Part shown: positions 10,166 to 20,487 of the stretch, in pieces | Layout: the number at the start of each line of letters is the position of its first letter | Position numbering within the stretch: position 1 is the stretch's first letter | DNA from: Nonomuraea gerenzanensis | Lineage (GTDB): Bacteria; Actinomycetota; Actinomycetes; Streptosporangiales; Streptosporangiaceae | Reading direction: 5' to 3' | Assembly: GCF_020215645.1 (NCBI RefSeq) | Contig: NZ_CP084058.1 | Location: forward strand, 10,230,001-10,294,000 | Length of the DNA: 64,000 nucleotides | Notes under the pieces: model-generated | The model's database searches: none | What the model saw: only the letters and a program-made list of their open reading frames with translations | Told to the model about the DNA's origin: nothing | Translations under genes and position numbers: made by a program

Positions 10166-11176
10166 TCACACTCCGTAGCGCTCGGGTTTCGGCGATCGGG
10201 ACATGAGCAGCATGCCCGCCTCCGACGGCGACATGCCGTCGTGCACGACCCCGACGACCACCTCGGTGATCGGCATCTCCACGTCGTGCTTCCTGGCGAG
10301 CTCCAGCACGGACTCGCAGGACTTCACGCCCTCCGCGGTCTGCTTGGTGGCCGCCACGACCTCGGCCAGCGTCATGCCGCGGCCCAGGTTCTCGCCGAAC
10401 GTGCGGTTACGCGACAGCGGTGAGGTGCACGTCGCCACGAGGTCGCCCATGCCGGCCAGGCCCGCGAACGTGTGCGCGTCGGCCCCGAGCGCCGCCCCCA
10501 GGCGGGAGATCTCGGCCAGGCCCCTGGTGATGAGCATGGCGCTGACGTTGTCGCCCATGCCCATGCCCGCCGAGACGCCGACGGCCAGGGCGATCACGTT
10601 CTTCACCGCGCCGCCCAGCTCGACCCCGACCACGTCGGGGTTGGTGTACGGGCGGAACCACGGCGGCAGGTGGCAGATCGCCTGCAGCCGCTCGGCCACG
10701 GACAGGTCGGTGCAGGCCACCACGGTGGCGGCGGGCTGGCGCGCGGCGATCTCGGGCACCAGGTTCGGCCCCGAGACGACCGCCACCCGCTCCTCCGGCA
10801 CCTCCGCCACCTCGCGGATGACCTCGCTCATCCGCTTGGTGGTGCCCAGCTCGATGCCCTTCATCAGGCTGACCAGCACCGCCCCGTCGGGGATCAGGCC
10901 GCGCCAGCCCGTCAGGTTCGCGCGCAGCGTCTGGGACGGCACGGCCAGCACCACGAACTCGGCCCCGTCGAGCGCCTCGGCCGGGTCGGTCGTGGCCCGC
11001 AGGCCGGCGGGCAGCGTCACGCCGGGCAGGTAGTCGGCGTTGGCGTGGTCGCGGTTGATCGCGTCGACCACCTCCTGCCTGCGGCCCCACAGCGTGGTGC
11101 GGCCGCCGGCCTCCGCCAGGATCATCGCGAACGTGGTGCCCCACGAGCCCGCCCCGAACACGGCCACCTTCGTCAT
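10166..11176 (-). CDS. gpsA: Glycerol-3-phosphate dehydrogenase [NAD(P)+]
   Basis: GpsA reduces dihydroxyacetone phosphate to sn-glycerol-3-phosphate, the backbone of phospholipids. The 336-residue protein opens with the NAD(P)-binding motif [14 protein letters not shown] (residues 4-17). It carries the [18 protein letters not shown] and [12 protein letters not shown] motifs, the last containing the catalytic Lys. The ATG at 11176 is chosen because it gives the canonical MTKVAVFG start four bases after the plsC stop. The direct coupling to plsC links the substrate-forming enzyme to an acyltransferase step of phospholipid synthesis. Confidence 0.97.
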   Translation of the reverse strand: MTKVAVFGAGSWGTTFAMILAEAGGRTTLWGRRQEVVDAINRDHANADYLPGVTLPAGLRATTDPAEALDGAEFVVLAVPSQTLRANLTGWRGLIPDGAVLVSLMKGIELGTTKRMSEVIREVAEVPEERVAVVSGPNLVPEIAARQPAATVVACTDLSVAERLQAICHLPPWFRPYTNPDVVGVELGGAVKNVIALAVGVSAGMGMGDNVSAMLITRGLAEISRLGAALGADAHTFAGLAGMGDLVATCTSPLSRNRTFGENLGRGMTLAEVVAATKQTAEGVKSCESVLELARKHDVEMPITEVVVGVVHDGMSPSEAGMLLMSRSPKPERYGV

Positions 11177-11180
11177 CGCG

Positions 11181-11891
11181 TCACCGTCCAGCCGGGTCGT
11201 AGGGAGTCGCCGGGGCATTCTCCCCGCGCAGCTCGGCGAGCTGCGCGGTGATCGCCGCCATGATGTCGGCCGTCGCGTCGCGCAGCACGTCGGCGTGCGC
11301 CGGCTTGCCCGTGTACTTGGACAGGTCCACCGGCGGCCCCACGCTCACGCGGAACGTCTTGCGCGGGAACAACCTCGGCTTCTTCTCACCGTACGGCAGC
11401 AGCTCCTGCGCCCCCCAGTGGGCCACCGGGATGACCGGCGCCCCGCTCTCCAGCGCCAGCCGGGCCGCGCCCGTCTTGCCCACCATGGGCCACAGGTCGG
11501 GATCGCGGGTGCACGTGCCCTCCGGGTAGAACAGGATCGCGCACCCGTCGTCGAGCCGCTCGGCGGAGATGCGCAGCGACCTGGCCGCCTCGCTGCTGCC
11601 CCGCTCGACCGGGATCGCCAGCAGCGCGGTCACCGCCCGCCCCAGGAACGGCACCTTGAACAGCGCCGACTTGGCGAGGATCACCGGCCAGCGGCCGTTG
11701 TTGTACAGGAAGTGCGACAGCAGCACGGGGTCGGTCCACGACAGGTGGTTGGCCGCGATGATCACACCACCGGTCCTCGGGATACGGTCACCCTTGCGCC
11801 AGTCGCGCTTGACCAGGAGCCGCGACAGTGGCTTGACCACCACGACGGCGAAGGTCTCCCAGAAACGCGATGGTCGCGTGGGGCGGCTCAT
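11181..11891 (-). CDS. plsC: 1-acyl-sn-glycerol-3-phosphate acyltransferase
   Basis: This 236-residue membrane-associated acyltransferase of the PlsC family transfers an acyl chain to lysophosphatidic acid. The catalytic motif NHLSWTD (N-H-x4-D) lies near residue 50, and the substrate-binding [10 protein letters not shown] block at about 121-130. The start is the ATG at 11891, preceded by GGAGGAG. The open frame continues upstream into the divergent cofC region and is not used. gpsA begins four bases after its stop, so the pair is translationally coupled. Confidence 0.94.
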   Translation of the reverse strand: MSRPTRPSRFWETFAVVVVKPLSRLLVKRDWRKGDRIPRTGGVIIAANHLSWTDPVLLSHFLYNNGRWPVILAKSALFKVPFLGRAVTALLAIPVERGSSEAARSLRISAERLDDGCAILFYPEGTCTRDPDLWPMVGKTGAARLALESGAPVIPVAHWGAQELLPYGEKKPRLFPRKTFRVSVGPPVDLSKYTGKPAHADVLRDATADIMAAITAQLAELRGENAPATPYDPAGR

Positions 11892-11970
11892 GCTCTCCTC
11901 CAACACGTACGGGATGCGCCCAAGTCTCCCGGTTGGCCACACGGGATGTCGAGGCGCGATGCTTAAGCCT

Positions 11971-12636
11971 ATGAGCATCCGCTGGTCCCTGGTCATTCCG
12001 GTGAAGACGCTGGTCGCGGCGAAGACCCGGCTGGCGGCCGCGACGGGCCCGCACCGCACCCGCCTGGCCGTGGCCGTGGCCAGCGACACCGTGGCGGCGG
12101 CGCTGTCCTGCCCGCCGGTGGCGCGGGTGATCGTCGTGACCGCCGATCCCGCCGCCGCGGGGCCGCTCGCCGCGCTCGGCGCCGACGTGGTGCCCGACCC
12201 CGACCGCGGGCTGAACACGGCGCTGCGCACGGGCGCCGCGCACGCCGTGCGCGTGGCGCCGGGCGACGCGGTGGGCGCCCTCCAGGCCGACCTGCCCGCG
12301 CTGCGTCCCGCCGAGCTGGCAGTGGCGCTGGAGGCGGCGGCCGAGTTCGACCAGTCGTTCGTGCCTGATGCGCTGGACGTCGGGACGACGTTCTACGGGG
12401 TACGGCCCGGCGAGCCGTTCGCGCCCAGGTTCGGCGGGGAGTCGCGGGCCAAGCACCTGGCCGGTGGGGCCAAGGAGCTGTGCGTGCCCGGGATCGACTC
12501 GGTCAGGCGCGACGTGGACACGCCCGACGACCTGCGCGCGGCCGTCGCGCTGGGGCTGGGGCGGCACACGGCGGCGGTGGTCGCGGAGCTGTGGCCGGAC
12601 ACCGGCGTCACCCCGCCCGCGCGCCCGCCCGCCTGA
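11971..12636 (+). CDS. cofC: 2-phospho-L-lactate / phosphoenolpyruvate guanylyltransferase (CofC/FbiD)
   Basis: CofC activates 2-phospholactate or, as shown for mycobacterial FbiD, phosphoenolpyruvate with GTP in coenzyme F420 biosynthesis. The 221-residue protein shows the nucleotidyltransferase motif SLVIPVKTLVAAKTRL at the N-terminus and ALQADLPALRP for metal and substrate binding. The start is ATG 11971; an in-frame ATG at 11959 is an alternative. It is divergent from plsC and convergent with an MFS gene 14 bases away. Its presence implies that the organism makes F420, a cofactor common in actinobacteria; other F420 genes are not in the window. Confidence 0.93.
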   Translation: MSIRWSLVIPVKTLVAAKTRLAAATGPHRTRLAVAVASDTVAAALSCPPVARVIVVTADPAAAGPLAALGADVVPDPDRGLNTALRTGAAHAVRVAPGDAVGALQADLPALRPAELAVALEAAAEFDQSFVPDALDVGTTFYGVRPGEPFAPRFGGESRAKHLAGGAKELCVPGIDSVRRDVDTPDDLRAAVALGLGRHTAAVVAELWPDTGVTPPARPPA

Positions 12637-12650
12637 TCGCGGGGAGCGCC

Positions 12651-13862
12651 TCACCTCGCCGCCGCGCCCGCCCGCCTGATCGACGGGGCGGTCACGATCG
12701 CCAGGTACGACAGCCCGAGCAACGCCACCCCGGCGGCGAAGACCCCGTAACCGCCCAGCCACTCCCCCAGCAGCCCACCGGCCAGCCCGCCCACCGGCGT
12801 CGTCCCCCACATGAGGAAGCGCATGCTGGCGTTGACGCGCCCCAGGAGGTGCTCGGGCGTGATGCGCTGGCGGTAGCTGAGCTGCGCCACGTTGAACACC
12901 ACCCCGGCCGCCGCCGCCAGGGCCGAGCTGACCGGGAAGATCAGCAGCCGCCACCCCGGCCCGGTGGCCACGGCGGGGAGCTGGAGGGCCACGACGAGCA
13001 CCGCGGAGCCGTACAGGGTGGTGCCGACCCCGTAGCGCAGCGTCACCCGGGCCACCACCGCCGCACCTGCCAGCGCGCCGACCGCCGACGCCGACAGCAG
13101 CAGCCCGTAGACGGTGGCGCCCACCTCCAGGCCGACGAAGAGGTAGAGCGGATAGCCGACGGCGCAGATGCCCAGCGCGATCCGGGTGAGCGCCCCGCCG
13201 AGCGCGACCCTGCTCAGCACCGGCTCCCCGAGCACGAACGCGAGCCCCGCGCGCACCTCCGCCCACAGCCGCCGCCCCTCCGGCGGGCGGGGCCGCTCCG
13301 CCACCCGCACCCCCGACAGCAGCCGCGCGGAGACGAGGTAGCCGGCGGCGTCGGCCAGCAGCGCGACCGGCGCCGTGAGCGTGCTCACCAGCCACCCGCC
13401 CACCCCGGGCCCCGCCAGCACGGACACCTGCCGGGTGACCTCCAGCCGCCCGTTGGCCCGCTCCAGCCGCTCCTCGGGGACGACCGCGGGCACGAAGCTC
13501 ATGTGCGCCACGTCGGCGAACACGGTGCCCACGCCGAGCACGAACGCGACCGCGTACAGGTGCGGCAGCGTGAGCACGCCCAGCCAGGCGGCGGCGGGCA
13601 CGGTGAGCAGCGCCACGCCCCTGACCAGGTCGGCCCGGACGAGGATCGGGCGGCGGCGCAGCCGGTCCACCCACACTCCGGCGGGCAGGCCGATCAGCAG
13701 GAACGCGGCCGTCTGCACGGCTGACAGCAGGCCGAGCTGGAACGGGCTCGCGTGCAGCGTGGCCACGGCGGTCAGCGGAAGGGCGACGATCGTGATCTGG
13801 GTGCCGAAGCCGGAGATGCCGTTCGACCACAGCAGGCGCCCGAAGTTCCCCCGAGGACCCAT
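12651..13862 (-). CDS. MFS transporter, likely drug exporter
   Basis: This 403-residue integral membrane protein has about 12 predicted transmembrane helices and the major facilitator loop signature GVWVDRLRRRP (variant of motif A) between helices 2 and 3. The N-terminus MGPRGNFGRLLWSNGISGFG and the overall layout resemble the enterobactin-exporter-like MFS group found in many actinobacteria. The substrate is unknown. It is convergent with cofC and divergent from the cold-shock-like gene, standing alone without a regulator beside it. Confidence 0.88.
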   Translation of the reverse strand: MGPRGNFGRLLWSNGISGFGTQITIVALPLTAVATLHASPFQLGLLSAVQTAAFLLIGLPAGVWVDRLRRRPILVRADLVRGVALLTVPAAAWLGVLTLPHLYAVAFVLGVGTVFADVAHMSFVPAVVPEERLERANGRLEVTRQVSVLAGPGVGGWLVSTLTAPVALLADAAGYLVSARLLSGVRVAERPRPPEGRRLWAEVRAGLAFVLGEPVLSRVALGGALTRIALGICAVGYPLYLFVGLEVGATVYGLLLSASAVGALAGAAVVARVTLRYGVGTTLYGSAVLVVALQLPAVATGPGWRLLIFPVSSALAAAAGVVFNVAQLSYRQRITPEHLLGRVNASMRFLMWGTTPVGGLAGGLLGEWLGGYGVFAAGVALLGLSYLAIVTAPSIRRAGAAAR

Positions 13863-13914
13863 GCCGTGATCGTGCGTGCTCGTCCGCTCGCGGGCAACCG
13901 ATTACGCTGGACGG

Positions 13915-14133
13915 GTGCAGGCGACCGTACGGAGTTTCGACGAGACCACGCGCTCGGGCACGGTGTTCCTCGACGACGGGGCCGTGCTGGAGTTCGGCGC
14001 CGACGCCTTCGACGCGGGGCCGCTGTTGCTGCTGCGCACGGGGCAGCGGGTCAACCTCGGGATGTCGGGCGGGCGGATCGGCTACGTCACGCTGTCCACG
14101 TTTCCCGTTCCCGACACATTTTCCGGCGCGTGA
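13915..14133 (+). CDS. Small cold-shock-domain-like protein
   Basis: This 72-residue protein starts at GTG 13915 (no clear ribosome-binding site, possibly leaderless) and reads VQATVRSFDETTRSGTVFLD. It resembles a cold-shock/S1-like beta barrel in which the usual GTVKWFN block is replaced by ATVRSFDETTRSGTV. Related small proteins occur beside cofC and the HU gene in other actinobacteria. Nucleic-acid binding is plausible, but the aromatic RNP residues are mostly missing, so function is uncertain. A longer start upstream at 13876 would overlap the MFS promoter region and is less likely. Confidence 0.75.
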   Translation: MQATVRSFDETTRSGTVFLDDGAVLEFGADAFDAGPLLLLRTGQRVNLGMSGGRIGYVTLSTFPVPDTFSGA

Positions 14134-14177
14134 CTCCGGCACGCGCGTGACGGTTTTCCGGAAGCCGTGACAAACGT

Positions 14178-14203
14178 CACGCCCGGGCCGGAGCCCGGGC
14201 GTG
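14178..14203. terminator. Bidirectional hairpin between the cold-shock-like gene and hup
   Basis: CACGCCCGGG (14178-14187) pairs perfectly with CCCGGGCGTG (14194-14203) around a six-base loop. It sits between two convergent genes and could terminate both. No T-run follows. Confidence 0.7.
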
Positions 14204-14223
14204 CTGGTCAGCCGTCAGCCGAT

Positions 14224-14523
14224 TTACTTCCTTTTGCCGATCTTCTTGCCGCCCTCGTTCACGAGGTCTTTGAAATCGGACCCGGGACGGAACTTCGGCG
14301 CCCAGCTCTCCGCGACGTTGATTTCCGCGCCGGTCGACGGATTACGCGCCGTACGAGCGGGCTTGTTCACCATCTCGAACGCGCCGAAGCCCGTGATCGA
14401 GACCTTGTCGCCGCTGGCCACGGCTTTCTGGATGGCGTCGATGACCGCGTTGACGGCCTCCGTGGCCGTCTTCCTGTCGCCCACCCGATCAGCGATGGCC
14501 TCGACGAGTTCTCGCTTGTTCAT
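14224..14523 (-). CDS. hup: HU family DNA-binding protein
   Basis: This 99-residue nucleoid protein binds and bends DNA without strong sequence specificity. The N-terminus MNKRELVEAIADRVGDRK, the GFGAF hinge at about residues 45-49 and the beta-arm containing ARTARNPSTGAEI are typical of HU. It ends in a short basic tail (KKIGKRK). In Streptomyces the HU gene beside leuCD carries a long Lys/Ala/Pro tail (HupS); here that tail is absent, so this locus encodes the short HupA-like form. The start is the ATG at 14523 after a GGAG/AGGA site. Confidence 0.96.
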   Translation of the reverse strand: MNKRELVEAIADRVGDRKTATEAVNAVIDAIQKAVASGDKVSITGFGAFEMVNKPARTARNPSTGAEINVAESWAPKFRPGSDFKDLVNEGGKKIGKRK

Positions 14524-14622
14524 GAAAGTCCTGCTCCCCCAGTCACGGCACGGGGTTCCAGCTCACGACTTCGACGTAGAAACCCCTTACGCGCTCGAAA
14601 GTAGGCGGGATCGCGGGGGAAC

Positions 14623-14874
14623 TCAATCACCCAGCGTGTTTTCCCCCTCGCGTGGCGTGTCGGGCGCCTCGGGATGGAGCTCCTCCAGCGCCTCCAGAAA
14701 CGCCTCAAGGCGGGCGGCCGCCCTTTCCGGATCCCGCTTGGCGAGGTCGCAGATCGACAGATAGCGGCGCGCGCTGCGCTCCTTGACGGCGGCGGGCAGC
14801 ATGCGGACGCGGCGGTGCGCATCGCGCAACCGCCGCGCCAGTTCGTCGTCCTCTAGACGGTCGTCGGCAGCCAT
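14623..14874 (-). CDS. Small helical hypothetical protein overlapping leuD
   Basis: This 83-residue, strongly charged protein is predicted to be almost entirely helical ([20 protein letters not shown] onward). Its ATG at 14874 lies 22 bases inside the leuD 3' end, indicating translational coupling to leuD. Its composition, with regular Arg/Leu/Glu spacing and high GC at third codon positions, supports real coding. No family is recognised. It sits between leuD and hup and probably belongs to the leuCD transcript. Confidence 0.7.
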   Translation of the reverse strand: MAADDRLEDDELARRLRDAHRRVRMLPAAVKERSARRYLSICDLAKRDPERAAARLEAFLEALEELHPEAPDTPREGENTLGD

Positions 14875-15440
14875 GGCTGCCGACCATTCTCGTACGTGGC
14901 CACCTCGTCGGCGTGACGCAGGGTCAGCCCGATGTCGTCGAGGCCCTCCATCAGCCGCCAGCGGGTGTAGTCGTCGATCTCGAAGGGCACGGACTCGCCG
15001 GCCCACCGCACCTGGCGTTCGGCCAGGTCGACGGTCACTTCCAGCTTCGGGTCCGCCTCGACGGCCGCCTGCAGGGCCTCGACCTGGTCGCCGGGCAGGA
15101 CGACCGGCAGCAGGCCCATCTTGGTGGAGTTGTTGCGGAAGATGTCGCCGAAGCGGGCGGCGATCACGACGCGGAACCCGTACTGCTGCAGTGCCCACAC
15201 GGCGTGCTCGCGGGAGGAGCCGGTGCCGAAGTCGGGGCCGGAGACCAGGATCGAGCCGCCCTCGTAGGAGGGGTCGTTCAGGACGAACGTCGGGTCCTCG
15301 CGCCAGGCGGCGAACAGGCCCTTCTCGAACCCGGTGCGGCTGACCTGCTTGAGCCAGACGGCCGGGATGATCTGGTCGGTGTCGACGTTGCTGCGGCGCA
15401 GCGGCACCGCCGTACCGGTGTGGGTGGTGAAGGCTTCCAT
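14853..15440 (-). CDS. leuD: 3-isopropylmalate dehydratase small subunit
   Basis: LeuD is the swivel subunit of isopropylmalate isomerase, which interconverts 2- and 3-isopropylmalate in leucine synthesis with LeuC. The 195-residue protein has the family signatures NVDTDQIIP near residues 18-26 and [17 protein letters not shown] at about 69-85, the latter forming substrate contacts. It follows leuC by 15 bases on the same strand. The downstream small ORF overlaps its end by 22 bases. Regulation is probably through the divergent IclR-type regulator upstream of leuC. Confidence 0.97.
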   Translation of the reverse strand: MEAFTTHTGTAVPLRRSNVDTDQIIPAVWLKQVSRTGFEKGLFAAWREDPTFVLNDPSYEGGSILVSGPDFGTGSSREHAVWALQQYGFRVVIAARFGDIFRNNSTKMGLLPVVLPGDQVEALQAAVEADPKLEVTVDLAERQVRWAGESVPFEIDDYTRWRLMEGLDDIGLTLRHADEVATYENGRQPWLPTTV

Positions 15441-15455
15441 GGAACGTGGTCTCCC

Positions 15456-16841
<1,386 letters not shown>

Positions 16842-16903
16842 GATCTCCTCCTTGAGAATCCTCCGACTTGCTTTCTCATATGTCGAGACTGCAGTATCGG
16901 TGT

Positions 16904-17620
16904 ATGGACAACTCTAGCGGAGTCGGAGTACTCGACAAGGCAGTTCTTGTACTCAATGCCCTGGAAGCGGGACCCGCTTCACTGGCTCAGCTCGTCCAGG
17001 CCACCGGCCTGGCCCGCCCCACTGCCCACCGGCTGGCCGTCGCCCTGGAGCACCACCGCATCGTGAGTCGTGACACGCAGGGCCGGTTCGTGCTCGGCCC
17101 GCGGCTGTCGGAGTTGTCCACCGCGGCCGGCGAGGACCGGCTGCTGGCGGTGGCCGCACCCGTGTTGATGCAGCTCAGGGACCTGACCGGGGAGAGTGCG
17201 CAACTCTACCGCCGCCAAGGTGATGAACGGGTCTGCGTGGCGGCGGCCGAGCGTGCCAGCGGTCTGCGTGACACCGTTCCCGTGGGCTCCGCGCTGCCCA
17301 TGACGGCGGGTTCGGCGGCGCAGATCCTGCTGGCCTGGGAGGAGCCCGACCGGCTGCACCGCGGGTTGCGCGGCGCCAAGTTCACCGCCGCCACGCTGGC
17401 CTCCGTGCGCCGGCGCGGCTGGGCCCACAGCGTGGGCGAGCGGGAGCAGGGGGTGGCCAGCGTCTCGGCGCCGATAAGGGGCAGCGGCGGCAAGGTGATC
17501 GCGGCCGTGTCCGTCTCCGGGCCCATCGAACGGCTCACCCGGGCGCCTGGAAGGCTCCACGCGGTGCCCGTCATGGCGGCCGCCGAACGCATCACGGAGG
17601 CGATGCGCCGCACGTCATGA
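16904..17620 (+). CDS. ndgR: IclR family transcriptional regulator, NdgR-type
   Basis: This 238-residue IclR-family regulator has an N-terminal winged helix-turn-helix (about residues 8-65, including [14 protein letters not shown]) and a C-terminal effector-binding domain. Position and sequence match NdgR of Streptomyces, which binds the leuC promoter and responds to amino acids, chiefly leucine and related metabolites. The ATG at 16904 ([14 protein letters not shown]) is chosen by similarity to that N-terminus; an ATG at 16868 would place translation inside the promoter. It is divergent from leuC. The gene symbol rests on synteny plus sequence. Confidence 0.88.
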   Translation: MDNSSGVGVLDKAVLVLNALEAGPASLAQLVQATGLARPTAHRLAVALEHHRIVSRDTQGRFVLGPRLSELSTAAGEDRLLAVAAPVLMQLRDLTGESAQLYRRQGDERVCVAAAERASGLRDTVPVGSALPMTAGSAAQILLAWEEPDRLHRGLRGAKFTAATLASVRRRGWAHSVGEREQGVASVSAPIRGSGGKVIAAVSVSGPIERLTRAPGRLHAVPVMAAAERITEAMRRTS

Positions 17621-17678
17621 TCGGGAAAAGGATGTATTTGGGGAGCCGACTGCCTCCCCGGCGCACTAGCCTGAGTGC

Positions 17679-19397
17679 GTGACAGATCGCATCGAGGTAG
17701 CCGCCACTGAGCTGCGACCCCTGCTCGAAGAGTTCATCATGTGGGCGCGCGCGAACGCCCCTGGGAGCGACCCCGAGCTCGTGGGGCCCGCCGCACTGTG
17801 GCACCGTCTCGCCTTCTCGCAGGACCTCGGCACGTGGAAGCGTGCCGACCTGCGTAACCTGCTGCTCGACCGCATGCCCAAGGTCGTGGAGGATCCCGAC
17901 GCCGCCGCCGACGGGATGCTGCCCGCCGTCGACGCGTACCTGACGTTCCTCTCCCAGACCGGCCGGCTGAACCAGGGCTCCGACAGCCTCGCCGATCTGC
18001 AGGCCGAGCTGGATGACGTCGAGGACGAGTTCGTCGATCTCATGGAGGAGCTGCTCGACGACACCGAAGGCGACGAGGAGGAGGAAGAGGCCGGCGACCT
18101 GGGCGATTTCGAGCCGTTCGCCGACGAGCTGGCCGAGCTCGACACGATCAGGCTGCGACCCGACTCGGAGCTGGCGGAGGCGGCCCGCCAGGCGCCGCTG
18201 GTCGCCAAGGCCCGCGATCTGGCCGTGTGGGTGGGCTCGGGCCGCAAGGTGGGCGAGGAGACGCTGCTCACCGACGCCGAGGTCGAGCAGGCCCTGGCCG
18301 CCGTCGGCCTGCCCAGGCCGGAGACGGAGGGGCCCGTCGCCGAGGCCGTCCCCCAGCTGTGGAACATCTGGAACCTCGCGGTCGACCTCGAGTTCCTCGA
18401 GCCTGGCGAGGCCGGCACAGTCGCGGTCCAGGACGACACGGCAGAGTGGCCGTTCGACGACGACGAGGACGTGCTCGACGCCTGGATGCTCGGGCTCCAC
18501 TCGGTCGACTACGGCGACCCCGAGCTGGAGGACGAGGACCTCACCATGGCCCTGGCGGGCCTGACGCGGGGCCTGCTCATCCGGCTGCTGCTGGCGGGGG
18601 GCTCCCGCGGGCGCGCCGAGCTGGCGCAGGACCTCGCCGACGCCGCCGCCGACCTCGACGAGCTGGGCTCCGACGCGTGGGAGGCGGCGGGCGACCCGCT
18701 GGCGCCCGCGCTCGACTGGCTGATCGGCTACGGCATGGTGGAGCTCGACGGCGACGACGGCTCCACGGTCCGCCTCACGCCGCTCGGCACCGAGGGCGTC
18801 GTCCATCTCATCGACGACGCCGACATCGAGGTCGACGCCCGGCCGGCCATCGAGTCCATGAGCGCCCACGAGCTGCTCGCACTGAGCGCCGAGCTGCCGG
18901 AGGAGGAGGCCGACGCCGAGTTCGCGGCCTGGATGCAGCTCAGGGAGCCCGCCAAGGCGGCCGAGGAGCTGCTGGAGGCGGCGGCTGAGGACGACAGTGA
19001 CGCCCTGATCAGGGTGCAGGCGGCCAGCGTCGTCGGCACCCTGGGCGAGGCCGCCGTCCCGGCCTGGCAGGCGGCGCTCAAGCAGCCGTCGCTGCGCCCG
19101 TACGCGGCCACCCACCTGAGCCAGCTCGGGGTGGAGGGCGCGCCGGAGCCGACTCAGGAGGACACGCACTGGCTGATCCTCGACATGTGGACGATCTCGG
19201 CGGGGCTGGGGCGCTCGGAGTTCGTGAGCAGCCTGCGCGACATCGGGCCCGAGATGGTCAACGAGCTGCTGGAGGTCATCTGGAAGATCCCTCACGCGCA
19301 CGTGGAGGAGCTTCTCGACCTCATCTCGCAGGTGCACCCGGACAAGCAGGTCGCCAAGGCGGCCAGGCGGGCGCTGTTCAAGGCCCGCTCGGTCTGA
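17679..19397 (+). CDS. Acidic hypothetical protein with C-terminal HEAT-like repeats
   Basis: This 572-residue protein of unknown function starts at GTG 17679. It is very acidic overall, with an Asp/Glu-dense stretch at about residues 105-150. The middle contains a winged-helix-like segment (DWLIGYGMVELDGDDGSTVRLTPLG), and the C-terminal 130 residues show alpha-helical repeats with Arg/Ala/Val patterns reminiscent of HEAT or ARM units. There is no signal peptide or membrane segment. It stands 58 bases downstream of ndgR, possibly in the same transcript, and ends at a GC-rich terminator hairpin. Confidence 0.82.
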   Translation: MTDRIEVAATELRPLLEEFIMWARANAPGSDPELVGPAALWHRLAFSQDLGTWKRADLRNLLLDRMPKVVEDPDAAADGMLPAVDAYLTFLSQTGRLNQGSDSLADLQAELDDVEDEFVDLMEELLDDTEGDEEEEEAGDLGDFEPFADELAELDTIRLRPDSELAEAARQAPLVAKARDLAVWVGSGRKVGEETLLTDAEVEQALAAVGLPRPETEGPVAEAVPQLWNIWNLAVDLEFLEPGEAGTVAVQDDTAEWPFDDDEDVLDAWMLGLHSVDYGDPELEDEDLTMALAGLTRGLLIRLLLAGGSRGRAELAQDLADAAADLDELGSDAWEAAGDPLAPALDWLIGYGMVELDGDDGSTVRLTPLGTEGVVHLIDDADIEVDARPAIESMSAHELLALSAELPEEEADAEFAAWMQLREPAKAAEELLEAAAEDDSDALIRVQAASVVGTLGEAAVPAWQAALKQPSLRPYAATHLSQLGVEGAPEPTQEDTHWLILDMWTISAGLGRSEFVSSLRDIGPEMVNELLEVIWKIPHAHVEELLDLISQVHPDKQVAKAARRALFKARSV

Positions 19398-19409
19398 CGT
19401 CACAGAAAC

Positions 19410-19438
19410 GCGCCCCCGCTGTCGGACGGCGGGGGCGC
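19410..19438 (+). terminator. Terminator after the acidic hypothetical gene
   Basis: GCGCCCCCGC (19410-19419) pairs perfectly with GCGGGGGCGC (19429-19438), 13 bases after the stop codon. The remaining bases up to the tRNA terminator near 19569 show no gene. Confidence 0.75.
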
Positions 19439-19568
19439 GGTCGTTCGGGAGGGCACTCAGCCGGTCGAGAGTGCGCGCGTAACGGCGGTCAGCCGGTGAG
19501 CCGGAGGAGCGTTCCCCTGGACGGGGATCAGCTGGGAACGGCGGGTGGCGTCGCCCACCGCTTGCCGT

Positions 19569-19602
19569 AAAAACAAAAACGCCTTCTTCGGAGAAGAAGG
19601 CG
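19569..19602 (-). terminator. Intrinsic terminator of the tRNA-Glu pair
   Basis: On the minus strand a 10-bp perfect stem (19602-19593 with 19589-19580, three-base loop) is followed by TTTTTGTTTTT. It abuts the 3' end of the first tRNA-Glu, so the terminator stem begins one base after the discriminator base. This is a textbook rho-independent terminator. Confidence 0.9.
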
Positions 19603-19675
19603 TAGTCCCGACCGGATTCGAACCGGCGCTACCGCCTTGAGAGGGCGGCGTCCTGGGCCACTAGACGACGGGACC
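19603..19675 (-). tRNA. tRNA-Glu (anticodon CTC), copy 1
   Basis: This 73-base cloverleaf has acceptor GGTCCCG pairing with CGGGACT. The anticodon stem CCGCC/GGCGG encloses the loop CTCTCAA with anticodon CTC, and the T arm contains TTCGAAT. The discriminator is A, and CCA is not encoded (CG follows). It is identical in the mature region to the copy 21 bases upstream and is probably cotranscribed with it. Confidence 0.95.
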
Positions 19676-19696
19676 TTAGCGGGCTTGTGGCAGTGG

Positions 19697-19769
19697 TAGT
19701 CCCGACCGGATTCGAACCGGCGCTACCGCCTTGAGAGGGCGGCGTCCTGGGCCACTAGACGACGGGACC
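19697..19769 (-). tRNA. tRNA-Glu (anticodon CTC), copy 2
   Basis: This is a second 73-base tRNA-Glu identical in the mature sequence to its neighbour, with anticodon CTC. Unlike copy 1, the three bases after the discriminator A read CCA, so its 3' end appears to be encoded. It lies upstream of copy 1 on the same strand, separated by 21 bases, indicating a tandem pair processed from one precursor. Confidence 0.95.
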
Positions 19770-19863
19770 TTGCCCACAAGCTGCTGTGCCGGGCCTCCCC
19801 GGCAACGCAGGTAACTCTACCGCACCCGGAAGACCACACCAAACCGCTTATCCGCCCATCTGA

Positions 19864-20475
19864 TCAACCCAGCAGCCCCCTGCGGTAGGCCTCGGCGACG
19901 GCGGAGGCGCGGTCGCGCACGTCGAGCTTGGCGTAGACGTGCAGCAGGTGCGTCTTGACGCTGGCCTCGCTGATGAACAGGCCGGCCGCCGCCTCCTTGT
20001 TGGTGGCTCCGCCGGCCACCAGCCGCAGCACCTCCAGCTCCCGCTTGCTCAGCTGCCCCCTGGCGGGCCTGCGCAGGTGCTCCGCCAGCCGACCCGCCAC
20101 CGCCGGGGCGAGCACGGTCTCACCGCGGTGGGTGGCCCGCACGGCGCGGACCAGCTCGTCCGGCGGGGCGTCCTTGAGCAGGTAACCGCTCGCGCCCGCT
20201 TCGAGCGCCGGCAGCACGTCGGTGTCGAACGTGGTCAGCACCAGCACCCGCGGCCCCGTGCCGCTCAGCAGCCGAATGGCGCTCACCCCGTCGAGGCCCG
20301 GCATGCGCAGGTCCATGAGGACGAGGTCGGGGGCCAGCTCCGCGGCCAGCCGCACGGCCTCCTCACCGTCGGCCGCCTCGCCGACGATCTCCAGGTCGGG
20401 CTCGCCGCCGAGCGCCGCCCGCAGGCCGTCACGCACGATCGGATGGTCGTCGGCGATCAGCAACCGCACTGGCAT
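19864..20475 (-). CDS. LuxR/NarL-type response regulator
   Basis: This 203-residue response regulator has an N-terminal receiver domain with the acidic pocket D9-D10, phosphoacceptor Asp55 in LVLMDLRMPG, and the conserved Lys in GYLLKDAP. A C-terminal LuxR-type helix-turn-helix (about 138-200, with LSKRELEVLRLVAGGATNKE) binds DNA. It is the partner of the histidine kinase immediately upstream (12-base gap, same strand). Target genes are unknown; the divergent alpha/beta hydrolase is one candidate. Confidence 0.95.
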   Translation of the reverse strand: MPVRLLIADDHPIVRDGLRAALGGEPDLEIVGEAADGEEAVRLAAELAPDLVLMDLRMPGLDGVSAIRLLSGTGPRVLVLTTFDTDVLPALEAGASGYLLKDAPPDELVRAVRATHRGETVLAPAVAGRLAEHLRRPARGQLSKRELEVLRLVAGGATNKEAAAGLFISEASVKTHLLHVYAKLDVRDRASAVAEAYRRGLLG

Positions 20476-20487
20476 CGGGTCAGCCTC

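Noticed and set aside
17592..19403. Long open frame antisense to the acidic 572-residue gene
   Set aside because: The sense frame has a proper start, acidic/helical composition and a terminator. The antisense product is low-complexity Arg/Val/Leu.
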